Source: Methylobacterium terricola (GTDB taxonomy: Bacteria > Pseudomonadota > Alphaproteobacteria > Rhizobiales > Beijerinckiaceae). From it: 64,000 nt of DNA. Below, in pieces: positions 17,415-25,470 of the stretch (positions within the stretch are counted from its first letter, which is position 1; each line of letters opens with the position of its first letter). The notes under the pieces were generated by a model that made no database searches, was not told where the DNA came from, and saw nothing but the letters and a program-made list of their open reading frames with translations. The DNA is taken from the NCBI RefSeq assembly GCF_006151805.1, contig NZ_VDDA01000012.1, positions 124,001-188,000 of the forward strand, written 5' to 3'. The position numbers were made by a program, and so were the translations under genes.

Positions 17415-17460
17415 GGGGCTCGATCCTGTCCCGCGGGGCTCGATCCTCTCCCGCGGGGCT
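17415..17460. repeat. 20-bp tandem duplication upstream of ureD
   Basis: Two consecutive 20-bp copies (GGGGCTCGATCCTGTCCCGC, then the same with one change) plus the start of a third, in the spacer between the FAD oxidoreductase and ureD. Confidence 0.7.
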
Positions 17461-17529
17461 TGCCTGCGGGGCCGCCGGCGCGGTCTAAGCGTGGCTGTGG
17501 GCCGATCCGCGCCCGTGGTCGGCCGCCCG

Positions 17530-18378
17530 ATGCAGAATTCCCCCGTCCCCGACGCCCTCCGCCGCCAGCGCTCGATCGGCCACGTGGCGATCGCGGTCGC
17601 GCGGATGCCCGGCGGCGCCACCCGCACCACCGACCTCGCCGAATCGGGCCCTTTGCGCCTGCGCCTGCCCCGGCCCGAGCCCGGCCCGATGGAGGCGGTG
17701 CTGCTCAACAGCGCCGGCGGCATCGCCTGCGGCGACCGCTTCACGGTCGAGGCGCGGCTGGGTCCGGGCTCCGACCTCGTTCTGACCACCACGGCGGCAG
17801 AGAAGATCTACCGCTCGGACGGACCGGTGACGCGGCTCGACGTGGCGCTGACCCTCGACGCCGAGGCCGCCCTGGCCTGGCTGCCGCAGGAGACGATCCT
17901 GTTCGACGGTGCGCGGCTCGCCCGCAGCTTCACCGCCGAGATCGCCCCGGATGCGCGGCTCACCCTGTTCGAGGCCCTGGTCTTCGGCCGCGCCGCGCGG
18001 GGCGAGGTGATGCGCGACGGCGCGCTGACCGATTCCTGGCGCCTGCGCCGGGCCGGGCGCCTGACTTACGCCGACACGTTCCGGCTGGAGGCCGATATCT
18101 CGGACATGCTCGCCAAGCGGTCGGTCGCCGGCGGCGCCCGGGCGATGGCGACCCTGCTCCACCTCGCCCCGGACGCCGAGAGCCGGCTCGACCAGGCCCG
18201 CGATCTGATCGCGGCGTCCGGCTGCGAGAGCCTGTCGGTCGAGGCCGGGGCCAGCGCCTGGAACGGCCTGCTGGTGCTGCGCCTGCTCGGCGCCGAGATC
18301 GGCCCCTTGCGCCTCGCCGCCGCGCGGATCCTCGAGGGCTTCCGGGGCCGCCCGCTGCCGCGGGTCTGGCAGAGCTGA
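17530..18378 (+). CDS. ureD: Urease accessory protein UreD
   Basis: 282 residues. UreD is the scaffold that binds apo-urease with UreF and UreG during nickel-centre assembly. Family hallmarks are LLNSAGGIACGDRF, TTTAAEKIYRS and WLPQETILFDGARL. ATG 17530 gives the usual length, but no good ribosome site precedes it; in-frame GTG codons near 17494-17518 are alternatives. It is the first gene of the urease cluster and is separated from ureAB by a minisatellite. Confidence 0.94.
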   Translation: MQNSPVPDALRRQRSIGHVAIAVARMPGGATRTTDLAESGPLRLRLPRPEPGPMEAVLLNSAGGIACGDRFTVEARLGPGSDLVLTTTAAEKIYRSDGPVTRLDVALTLDAEAALAWLPQETILFDGARLARSFTAEIAPDARLTLFEALVFGRAARGEVMRDGALTDSWRLRRAGRLTYADTFRLEADISDMLAKRSVAGGARAMATLLHLAPDAESRLDQARDLIAASGCESLSVEAGASAWNGLLVLRLLGAEIGPLRLAAARILEGFRGRPLPRVWQS

Positions 18379-18388
18379 CGGCTCGGTT

Positions 18389-18578
18389 CTTGCCTGCCGA
18401 CTCTTGCCTGCCCACTCTTGCCTGCCCACTCTTGCCTGCCCCACTCTTGCCTGCCCCACTCTTGCCTGCCCCACTCTTGCCTGCCCCACTCTTGCCTGCC
18501 CCACTCTTGCCTGCCCCACTCTTGCCTGCCCCACTCTTGCCTGCCCCACTCTTGCCTGCCCACTCTTGCCTGCCCACT
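18389..18578. repeat. Minisatellite, 13 copies of a 14/15-bp unit
   Basis: Thirteen consecutive units: three of 14 bp (CTTGCCTGCCSACT), eight identical 15-bp units (CTTGCCTGCCCCACT, 18431-18550), then two more of 14 bp. Two degenerate units starting CTTGCCTCGG follow (from 18579 and 18597). It fills most of the ureD-ureAB spacer. There are no spacers between units, so it is not a CRISPR array. Repeat-driven open frames on both strands are artefacts of the 15-bp period. Confidence 0.97.
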
Positions 18579-18657
18579 CTTGCCTCGGACCCCGATCTTG
18601 CCTCGGCCCCGCGCCTCGGCAATGGATGGAGGCCACACTGACCGGAGAGACGCCCCC

Positions 18658-19278
18658 GTGCTGCTGACCCCCCGCGAGAAGGACAAGCTCCTCGTCGCCA
18701 TGGCGGCGATGGTGGCCCGCAACCGCCTGTCACGGGGCGTGAAGCTCAACCACCCGGAGGCGGTGGCCCTGATCACCGATTTCGTGGTCGAGGGCGCCCG
18801 CGACGGCCGCACCGTGGCCGAGCTGATGCGCCTCGGTGCCCAGGTCCTCACCGCGGACCAGGTGATGGAGGGCGTGCCGGAGATGATCCACGACATCCAG
18901 GTCGAGGCGACCTTCCCGGACGGCACCAAGCTCGTCACCGTCCACCACCCGATCCGCGGCACCCCCGCCACCGACGTGCCGGGCGAGGTGACGACGCCGG
19001 ACGGCGAGATCGTCTTCAACGAGGGTGCGCCCCGCACGGTGATCGAGGTCGCCAACACCGGCGACCGGCCGATCCAGGTCGGCTCGCACTACCACTTCTT
19101 CGAGGTCAACCCGGCGCTCCGCTTCGACCGCGACAAGGCCCGCGGCCAGCGCCTCGACATCGCCCCGGGCACGGCGGTCCGCTTCGAGCCGGGCTCGACC
19201 CGGGAGGTGGTGCTGATCCCGATGGGCGGCGGGCGCGCGGTGTACGGGTTCCGGGGTGACGTGATGGGGGCGCTGTGA
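18658..19278 (+). CDS. ureAB: Urease gamma-beta fusion subunit (UreAB)
   Basis: 206 residues joining two urease structural subunits. Residues ~1-100 are UreA (gamma): LLTPREKDKLLVAMAAMVA and the following helical domain. Residues ~105-206 are UreB (beta): PGEVTTPDGEIVFNEGAP, VGSHYHFFEVN and GGGRAVYGFRG. The fusion also occurs in Helicobacter and several alphaproteobacteria. GTG 18658 is chosen because GGAGAG precedes it and it matches the UreA N-terminus; ATG 18622 would add an unrelated tail. The last codon overlaps the next gene. Confidence 0.95.
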   Translation: MLLTPREKDKLLVAMAAMVARNRLSRGVKLNHPEAVALITDFVVEGARDGRTVAELMRLGAQVLTADQVMEGVPEMIHDIQVEATFPDGTKLVTVHHPIRGTPATDVPGEVTTPDGEIVFNEGAPRTVIEVANTGDRPIQVGSHYHFFEVNPALRFDRDKARGQRLDIAPGTAVRFEPGSTREVVLIPMGGGRAVYGFRGDVMGAL

Positions 19279-19835
19279 GCCCCTACGACAAGGTACTCCG
19301 CGAGCATGTGGCGCTCGTCACGCGAGCGGCCGATTTCGCAGCCCGCCGGCATGCGGACCAGCGCCGAAAGGGTGCCGCCCGGGAACCCTACGTGAATCAC
19401 CTTGCGGAAGTCGCCGCTCTCCTTGCCGACACCGTGGACGAGCCGAACGCCTGGCTGATCGCGGCAGGCTGGCTCCACGACACGGTCGAGGATACCGGCA
19501 CGACCCACGAGGAACTCGCGAGCCTCTTCGGCTCCGTCGTGGCGGATCTCGTGGCCGAGGTCAGCGATGACAAGTCGCTGCCCAAGGCCGAGCGCAAGCG
19601 CCTCCAGGTCGGGCGGGCATCGCACAAGTCGCCGGATGCCAAGGCGATCAAGATCGCCGACAAAATCAGCAATCTGCGATCCCTGGCGTCGAGCCCTCCC
19701 GATGACTGGGACCGGACGCGGGTCCTCGATTACGTTACCTGGGCCGAAAACGTCGTGGCTGGATGCCGCGGCACGAACCCGGCCCTCGAATCCATCTTCG
19801 ATCAATCCGCCGTCGCGGCGCGGAGAGCGGTCTGA
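19275..19835 (+). CDS. MESH1-type HD-domain hydrolase (small alarmone hydrolase-like)
   Basis: 186 residues covering a single HD domain. The metal site is intact: H42 (VNHLAEV), H68-D69 (WLHDTVEDT) and the downstream Asp in KIADKISNL. DDKSLPKAERK and HKSPDAKAIKIADK match the MESH1/SpoT hydrolase domain; no synthetase or TGS domain is present. Family members hydrolyse (p)ppGpp or dephosphorylate NADPH. The GTG start overlaps the ureAB stop (GTGA), and its own stop overlaps the ureC start (TGATG). Translational coupling therefore places it inside the urease operon, an uncommon location that suggests growth-state control or a nucleotide-handling role tied to nitrogen supply. Confidence 0.86.
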   Translation: MSPYDKVLREHVALVTRAADFAARRHADQRRKGAAREPYVNHLAEVAALLADTVDEPNAWLIAAGWLHDTVEDTGTTHEELASLFGSVVADLVAEVSDDKSLPKAERKRLQVGRASHKSPDAKAIKIADKISNLRSLASSPPDDWDRTRVLDYVTWAENVVAGCRGTNPALESIFDQSAVAARRAV

Positions 19836-21562
19836 TGTCCAACACCCCCAAACCCGCCAGCCTCCCCCGCTCCGCCTATGCGGCGATGTTCGGCCCGACC
19901 AAGGGCGACCGCATCCGCCTCGCCGACACGTCCCTCGTCATCGAGGTCGAGCAGGACCACACCCGCTATGGCGAGGAGGTGAAGTTCGGCGGCGGCAAGG
20001 TGATCCGCGACGGGATGGGGCAGAGCCAGGCGAGCAATGCCGGCGGCGCCGTCGACACGGTGATCACCAACGCGGTGGTGCTCGATCACTGGGGCATCGT
20101 GAAATGCGATGTCGGCCTGAAGGGCGGGCGGATCGCAGCCTTGGGCAAGGCCGGCAACCCGGACATCCAGGACGGCGTCACCATCGTGGTCGGGCCGGGC
20201 ACCGAGGTGATCGCCGGCGAGGGCAAGATCCTCACCGCGGGCGGGTTCGACAGCCACATCCACTTCATCTGCCCGCAGCAGATCGACGAGGCGCTGAATT
20301 CCGGCATCACCACGATGCTCGGCGGCGGCACGGGTCCGGCCCACGGCACCTTCGCCACCACCTGCACGCCCGGCCCCTGGCACATCGCCCGGATGATCGA
20401 GGCGGCGGACGCCTTCCCGATGAACCTGGCGTTTGCCGGCAAGGGCAACGCCTCGAAGCCCGACAGCCTGGAGGAGATGATCCGGGCCGGCGCCTGCGCG
20501 CTGAAGCTGCACGAGGATTGGGGCACGACCCCCGCGGCGATCGATTGCTGCCTGTCGGTGGCCGATGCCCACGACATCCAGGTGATGATCCACACCGACA
20601 CGCTCAACGAATCGGGCTTCGTCGAGGACACGATCGCGGCGTTCAAGGGCCGCACCATCCACGCCTTCCACACCGAGGGGGCGGGCGGCGGCCACGCGCC
20701 GGACATCATCAAGGTGGCGGGGCTGCCGAACGTGCTGCCCTCCTCCACCAACCCGACGCGGCCCTTCACCCGCAACACCATCGACGAGCATCTCGACATG
20801 CTGATGGTGTGCCACCACCTCGACCCGTCGATCCCGGAAGACCTCGCCTTCGCCGAAAGCCGGATCCGCAAGGAGACGATCGCCGCCGAGGACATCCTGC
20901 ACGATATCGGCGCGCTCTCGATGATGTCGTCGGACAGCCAGGCGATGGGCCGGGTCGGCGAGGTGATCATCCGCACCTGGCAGACCGCCGACAAGATGAA
21001 GCGCCAGCGCGGCGCGCTGCCGGGCGATTCGTCCGGCAACGACAATGCCCGGGCCAAGCGCTACGTCGCCAAGTACACGATCAACCCGGCCATCGCCCAC
21101 GGCATCTCGCGCCATATCGGTTCCGTGGAGGTCGGCAAGCTCGCCGACCTCGTGCTGTGGTCGCCGGCCTTCTTCGGGGTGAAGCCGGACCTGATCCTCA
21201 AGGGTGGCGCCATCGCGGCCGCCCCGATGGGCGATCCCAACGCCTCGATCCCGACGCCGCAGCCGGTGCATTACCGCCCGATGTTCGGCGCCTTCGGCCG
21301 CGTGCCGGCGACGACAGCCCTCACCTTCGTGTCGAAAGCGGCGATCGACGCGGGTCTGCGCGAGCAGCTCGGGGTGTTGAAGCAGATGGTTGCGGTCGAG
21401 AACGTGCGTGGCGGCATCTCGAAGAAGAGCATGATCCACAACGATGCCACGCCGGTGATCGAGGTCGATCCCGAGACCTACGATGTGCGCGCCGACGGCG
21501 AATTGCTGGTCTGCGAGCCCGCCGAGGTGCTGCCGATGGCGCAGCGCTACTTCCTGTTCTGA
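19835..21562 (+). CDS. ureC: Urease alpha subunit
   Basis: 575-residue catalytic subunit hydrolysing urea to ammonia and carbamate. The nickel-bridging carbamylated lysine is in CALKLHEDWG, the His ligands are in HIHFICPQQ and near FHTEGAGGGHAPD, and the mobile flap with the catalytic His is in VCHHLDPSIPEDL. N-terminal FGPTKGDRIRLADT is typical. The start overlaps the preceding HD-domain gene by one base, with GGAGAG upstream. Length and motifs indicate an active enzyme. Confidence 0.97.
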   Translation: MSNTPKPASLPRSAYAAMFGPTKGDRIRLADTSLVIEVEQDHTRYGEEVKFGGGKVIRDGMGQSQASNAGGAVDTVITNAVVLDHWGIVKCDVGLKGGRIAALGKAGNPDIQDGVTIVVGPGTEVIAGEGKILTAGGFDSHIHFICPQQIDEALNSGITTMLGGGTGPAHGTFATTCTPGPWHIARMIEAADAFPMNLAFAGKGNASKPDSLEEMIRAGACALKLHEDWGTTPAAIDCCLSVADAHDIQVMIHTDTLNESGFVEDTIAAFKGRTIHAFHTEGAGGGHAPDIIKVAGLPNVLPSSTNPTRPFTRNTIDEHLDMLMVCHHLDPSIPEDLAFAESRIRKETIAAEDILHDIGALSMMSSDSQAMGRVGEVIIRTWQTADKMKRQRGALPGDSSGNDNARAKRYVAKYTINPAIAHGISRHIGSVEVGKLADLVLWSPAFFGVKPDLILKGGAIAAAPMGDPNASIPTPQPVHYRPMFGAFGRVPATTALTFVSKAAIDAGLREQLGVLKQMVAVENVRGGISKKSMIHNDATPVIEVDPETYDVRADGELLVCEPAEVLPMAQRYFLF

Positions 21563-21590
21563 GCTATCCTGCATCGCAGGAGGGCTCGCC

Positions 21591-22171
21591 ATGCCCAAGC
21601 TGGCCGGGCGGGCGCCGGAATCCGGCGCCTGCGACACGGATTCCCACCGCTGGACGCGTGAGCAGAGCCAGGCTCCTGCGAGCCGTGATCGCGCGTATCT
21701 CGGTATCGCCAATCTGCTCGACGAGGTGGAGAGCGTGGGCCGCAGCCCGCGCACGGCGCTCGAATCCCACCTGGGCGTGCTGCTCGTCCACCTGTTGACG
21801 GTCCAGGTGCAGCCGCAGCGGGCAACGCCCCGCTGGCGCCACACCCTGAAGCGCAGCGCGTGGCCATCGCGCGCCTGATCGCCCGCAACCCGAGCCTGCG
21901 GGCCATTCCGGCCGCGAGCCTCGATCCGGATTTCCAGCCGTGAGCGAGACCGACAGCCTGAGCCTGCAACCGGCGCTTCCCTGGCTGGTCGCGGGGGTCT
22001 ATCCGGACGAAGGCCCGGGCCGTGCTGGAGAGTGCCCTGTTCGACGGCAGCGTCTCGGAATCCTGCCCGTTCACCGACGAGGAGATCCTGATGCACGGCT
22101 TCCTGCCGGACCCCCACGGCGACGACGCGGTCCGCGGACCCGGCGGGTGGCGGCGCGAGGCGGCGCGATGA
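21591..22171 (+). pseudogene. Decayed DUF29-like gene between ureC and ureE
   Basis: Similarity to DUF29 proteins is spread over different frames. From ATG 21591 (GGAGGG upstream) one frame reads through YLGIANLLDEVESVGRSPR and LLVHLLTVQVQPQRA to WRHTLK and ends at 21878. From about 21855 another frame continues as QRVAIARLIARNPSLRAIP and stops near 21942. A third stretch (about 22017-22171) gives VLESALFDGSVSESCPFTDE and GFLPDP, the expected C-terminal type. At least two frameshifts and probably a rearrangement are needed. The last stop overlaps the ureE start. DUF29 genes are common and often mobile in alphaproteobacteria and cyanobacteria. Confidence 0.65.
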
Positions 22172-22674
22172 TCCGCGCCACCCGCGTCATCCGCCGCGAC
22201 GCCCTCGGCTCCGGGGAGATCGTCGACCGCATCGTGCTCGATTCCGGCGACCGCCACCGCCGCCGCATGGCGATGCGGGGCGTCGGCGGCCTCGCCTTCC
22301 TGCTCGACCTCGCCGAGCCGGCGGTGCTCGACGACGGCGACGCGCTCCGGCTCGAGGACGGGCGCCTGGTCTGGGTCGAAGCGGCGCCCGAGCGCTTGCT
22401 GGAGATCCGCGCCCCCACCGACCACGCCCTCAAGCGGCTGATCTGGCACATCGGCAACCGGCACATCCCGGCCGAGATCGGTCCGGACGCGCTCTGGATC
22501 GCCTATGACCACGTGCTCGCCGCGATGGTCGAAGGGTTGGGCGGCACCGCGACCGCGGTGGAGCGGCCGTTCCGGCCCGAGGGCGGCGCCTATGCGGGCG
22601 GGCACTCGCACGGCCAGGATCACGGGCACGGGCATCATCACCATGGCCACTCGCACGACCATGACCATGGCTGA
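22168..22674 (+). CDS. ureE: Urease nickel metallochaperone UreE
   Basis: 168 residues. The N-terminal domain (residues ~1-70) and the metal-binding domain (LIWHIGNRHIPAEI) are followed by a flexible tail with 12 His residues in the last ~25 positions that would bind several nickel ions. UreE delivers nickel to apo-urease with UreD/F/G. ATG 22168 overlaps the stop of the decayed gene; a longer open frame upstream is that relic. No strong ribosome site is seen. Confidence 0.94.
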   Translation: MIRATRVIRRDALGSGEIVDRIVLDSGDRHRRRMAMRGVGGLAFLLDLAEPAVLDDGDALRLEDGRLVWVEAAPERLLEIRAPTDHALKRLIWHIGNRHIPAEIGPDALWIAYDHVLAAMVEGLGGTATAVERPFRPEGGAYAGGHSHGQDHGHGHHHHGHSHDHDHG

Positions 22675-23353
22675 GCAGATTCCGGACGCCCTGGTGCTGC
22701 TCGCCTGGCTCTCGCCGGGCTATCCCGTCGGCGCCTATGCCTACTCGCACGGCCTCGAATGGGCGGTGGAGGCCGGCGACGTCCGCGACGAGGCGGGCTT
22801 GCGCGCCTGGCTCGCCGACGTGCTGGAGCACGGCGCCGGGCGCAGCGACGCGATCCTGGCCGCCCACGCGCACCGCGCCGCGGCGGCAGGGGATGCCGAG
22901 GCGCTGGTCGCCGTCAACGACCTCGCCCTCGCGCTCAGCCCGTCGCGGGAGCTTCATCTCGAGACCAGCCAGCAGGGCCGCTCGTTCCTCGACGCCACCC
23001 GCGTCGCCTGGGACACCCCGCGCCTCGCGGATCTTGCGCGCCATCTCGACGGGCCGGTGGCCTACCCGGTCGCGGTCGGCGCCGCAGCCGGTGCGCACGG
23101 GCTCCACCGCGGCACCATGCTGGCGGCCTATCTCGCGGCCTTCCTGCAGAACCTGGTCTCGGCGTCGCTGCGCCTCGCCCCCGTCGGCCAGACGGCCGGC
23201 ACGCGAGTGGTCGCCGCCCTGATGCCGCAGGCCGCGGCCCTGGCGGAGGCGGTGCAGGACTTAGGCCTCGACGAGGTCGGGACGGCCACGGTGCGGCTCG
23301 ATCTCGGCTCGTTCCGGCACGAGACGCAGTATACGCGGATCTTCCGATCTTGA
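22667..23353 (+). CDS. ureF: Urease accessory protein UreF
   Basis: 228 residues, all-helical. Hallmarks are the N-terminal LLAWLSPGYPVGAYAYSHGLE, the middle RELHLETSQQG and the C-terminal VSASLRLAPVGQT. UreF recruits UreG to the UreD-urease complex and governs GTP-dependent nickel insertion. ATG 22667 overlaps the last eight bases of ureE (ATG 22661 is possible). It is the last urease gene in the window; ureG, which normally follows, is absent. Confidence 0.94.
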   Translation: MAEQIPDALVLLAWLSPGYPVGAYAYSHGLEWAVEAGDVRDEAGLRAWLADVLEHGAGRSDAILAAHAHRAAAAGDAEALVAVNDLALALSPSRELHLETSQQGRSFLDATRVAWDTPRLADLARHLDGPVAYPVAVGAAAGAHGLHRGTMLAAYLAAFLQNLVSASLRLAPVGQTAGTRVVAALMPQAAALAEAVQDLGLDEVGTATVRLDLGSFRHETQYTRIFRS

Positions 23354-23363
23354 TGCTGGACTG

Positions 23364-23432
23364 CCATATATTATTTTATTCCATTTATCATAATTATTGT
23401 TATCTACTAATTAATAATATTTCATAGATACT
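23364..23432. other. AT-rich island after ureF
   Basis: About 70 bp of roughly 15-20% G+C (AT-rich runs such as ATTATTTTATTCCATTTATC) directly after ureF in a ~70% G+C genome. No gene is present. It marks the point where ureG would be expected and may be a recombination scar. Confidence 0.7.
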
Positions 23433-23452
23433 TGATGTCGCGCCACGCACAC

Positions 23453-23620
23453 CTCTCCCCCTCTGCGGGGGGAAGGTGTTCGGCGGAGCCGGGCGGAAGA
23501 GGGGCAACGCGACGCCGATCCAGGGTGCGCTCGTCACCACGCTCGCGACATTTCCGGAAGCGCCGTCCCCTCTCCCGCCCCACTTCGCGGGGCACCCTCC
23601 CCCGCAGAGGGGGGAGGGTT
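23453..23620. repeat. GC-rich long inverted repeat between urease and paoABC clusters
   Basis: Two imperfect arms of ~26 bp (23453-23478 and 23595-23620) share the core CCCCTCTGCGGGGG / CCCCCGCAGAGGGG, enclosing ~115 bp. The inside has further GC-rich hairpins. It resembles dispersed intergenic palindromic repeats of alphaproteobacteria. The rest of 23354-23794 holds no gene that I can support. Confidence 0.65.
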
Positions 23621-23794
23621 CAGGCGCGCGGCGAATGATCGAACGCGCATCGCACGCAGTGCCGCACCCGCCCCGCCCGCGGGACCTCTCCACCCCCCCA
23701 GAACGTTTGGTGAGCAATCGCGTCGCGGCCCAACGGCCGCGCTGGCGCAGCCTGCGCGCTGCGCCGTCACCTCGTTTCCGAGCCGGGAGGCACC

Positions 23795-24469
23795 ATGGAC
23801 AAGTCCGATTCCGCGCCGCGTCCGACGCGCCGGAGCGTGCTGGAGAGCGGCGTCGCGGCGGCCGCGGTGCTGGGCTTTGCCGGCCGCGTGCAGGCCGCGC
23901 CCGCGCCGGCCGCACCGACGCCTCCGGCGCTCGCCGCCGCACCGGCGACGCCGCGCATGCCGGTGACTCTGTCGGTCAACGGCCAGGCCCGCCCCCTCGA
24001 GATCGACCCGCGCACGACGCTGCTCGACGCCCTGCGCGAGCGCATTGGCCTCACCGGCTCGAAGAAGGGGTGCGACCACGGCCAGTGCGGCGCCTGCACG
24101 GTGCTGGTGAACGGCCGGCGCATCAATTCCTGCCTGACGTTGGCGGTGATGCACGAGGGCGACGAGATCAAGACGATCGAGGGGTTGGCCGACGGCGACC
24201 ATCTGCATCCGCTCCAGGCCGCCTTCGTCAAGCATGACGGCTTCCAGTGCGGCTACTGCACCCCGGGCCAGATCTGCTCGGCCGCCGGGATGCTCGCCGA
24301 GGCCAAGGCCGGCTGGCCCAGCACCGTGACGCAGGACCTGACCGCGACGACCGACCTGACCGACGCGGAGATCCGCGAGCGGATGAGCGGCAACATCTGC
24401 CGCTGCGCCGCCTACCCGAACATCGTCGCGGCGATCCGGGATGCCGGCGGCGCGGCGACCCGGCTCTGA
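23795..24469 (+). CDS. paoA: Aldehyde oxidoreductase, iron-sulfur subunit (PaoA-like)
   Basis: 224 residues. A twin-arginine signal (TRRSVLESG, then an Ala-rich hydrophobic stretch) indicates periplasmic export of the folded complex. Residues ~55-220 carry two [2Fe-2S] sites: CDHGQCGACTVLVNG plus a later Cys in INSC, and CGYCTPGQ with CRCAAYP. This is the electron-transfer subunit of the xanthine dehydrogenase family. ATG 23795 has GGGAGG upstream. It is first in a three-gene operon with FAD and molybdopterin subunits. Confidence 0.92.
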   Translation: MDKSDSAPRPTRRSVLESGVAAAAVLGFAGRVQAAPAPAAPTPPALAAAPATPRMPVTLSVNGQARPLEIDPRTTLLDALRERIGLTGSKKGCDHGQCGACTVLVNGRRINSCLTLAVMHEGDEIKTIEGLADGDHLHPLQAAFVKHDGFQCGYCTPGQICSAAGMLAEAKAGWPSTVTQDLTATTDLTDAEIRERMSGNICRCAAYPNIVAAIRDAGGAATRL

Positions 24470-24479
24470 GGGGGCGACC

Positions 24480-25448
24480 ATGAAGGCTTTCACCTACGAG
24501 CGCCCCGCGAGCATCACGGAGGCCGCCAAGGCGGTCGTCGCGCAGCCGAATGCCCGCTTCATCGCCGGCGGCACCAACCTCCTCGACCTGATGAAGCTGC
24601 AGATCGAGACGCCGACCCACCTCGTCGACGTCAACCGCCTGCCGCTGGACAAGATCGAGGCGACCGCCGAGGGCGGGCTTCGCATCGGCGCGATGGTGCG
24701 CAACGCCGATCTCGCCGCCGACGAGCGGGTACGGCGCGATTACGGCGTGCTGTCCCGCGCGCTGCTGGCCGGCGCCTCGGGCCAGTTGCGCAACAAGGCG
24801 ACGACGGCCGGCAACCTCCTGCAGCGTACCCGCTGCCCGTATTTCTACGACACCGCGATGCCGTGCAACAAACGCCAGCCCGGTTCCGGCTGCTCGGCGA
24901 TCGGCGGGTTCAACCGCATCCTGGCGGTGGTCGGCGCGTCCGATCACTGCATCGCCACCCACCCCTCCGACATGGCGGTCGCGATGCGGGCGCTCGACGC
25001 CACGGTCGAGACCGTGACGCCGGACGGGGCCGAGCGGAAGATCCCGATCGCCGACCTGCACCGCCTGCCCGGCGACACGCCACAGGTCGAGACCACCCTG
25101 AAGCCCGGCGAGATCATCACCGCCGTCACCCTGCCGACGCCGGTGAAGGGGCGCCATGTCTACCGCAAGGTGCGCGACCGGGCGTCCTACGCCTTCGCCC
25201 TGGTCTCGGTGGCGGCCGTCATCGAGGCCGACGGGGACAAGGTCCGGTCCGCCCGCCTCGCCTTCGGCGGCCTCGCCCACAAGCCCTGGCGGGTGGCCGA
25301 CGCCGAAGCGGCGCTGGTGCGCGAGGGCGTCGGGGCCGCCGGCGAGGCGGCCCTGAGAGGCGCCCGCGGCTACGGCGCCAACGATTTCAAGATCCCGCTT
25401 GCCAAGCGCACCCTCGCGGCCGCGGTCGCGGAAGCGATGCGCGCCTGA
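24480..25448 (+). CDS. paoB: Aldehyde oxidoreductase, FAD subunit (PaoB-like)
   Basis: 322 residues. The FAD-binding loops are FIAGGTNLLDLMK and ATTAGNLLQRTRC. The cysteines in RTRCPYFYDTAMPCNKRQPG and GSGCSAIGG correspond to the extra [4Fe-4S] cluster of E. coli PaoB-type subunits. It passes electrons from the iron-sulfur subunit to an acceptor. It starts 10 bp after paoA with GGGGCGACC before the ATG. Confidence 0.92.
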   Translation: MKAFTYERPASITEAAKAVVAQPNARFIAGGTNLLDLMKLQIETPTHLVDVNRLPLDKIEATAEGGLRIGAMVRNADLAADERVRRDYGVLSRALLAGASGQLRNKATTAGNLLQRTRCPYFYDTAMPCNKRQPGSGCSAIGGFNRILAVVGASDHCIATHPSDMAVAMRALDATVETVTPDGAERKIPIADLHRLPGDTPQVETTLKPGEIITAVTLPTPVKGRHVYRKVRDRASYAFALVSVAAVIEADGDKVRSARLAFGGLAHKPWRVADAEAALVREGVGAAGEAALRGARGYGANDFKIPLAKRTLAAAVAEAMRA

Positions 25449-25470
25449 TCGCCGGATCCGGAGAACAGCC

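Noticed and set aside
18389..18578. CRISPR array
   Set aside because: Units are contiguous with no unique spacers and no cas genes are in the window.
18389..18660. Open frames through the tandem repeat giving repeated LPAPL or GKSG peptides, the latter resembling P-loops
   Set aside because: They arise from the 15-bp period, which keeps all frames open; no start signals or non-repeat domains support them.
19802..22117. 771-codon minus-strand open frame opposite ureC
   Set aside because: Shadow of ureC; His/Asp/Arg-rich without domain similarity.
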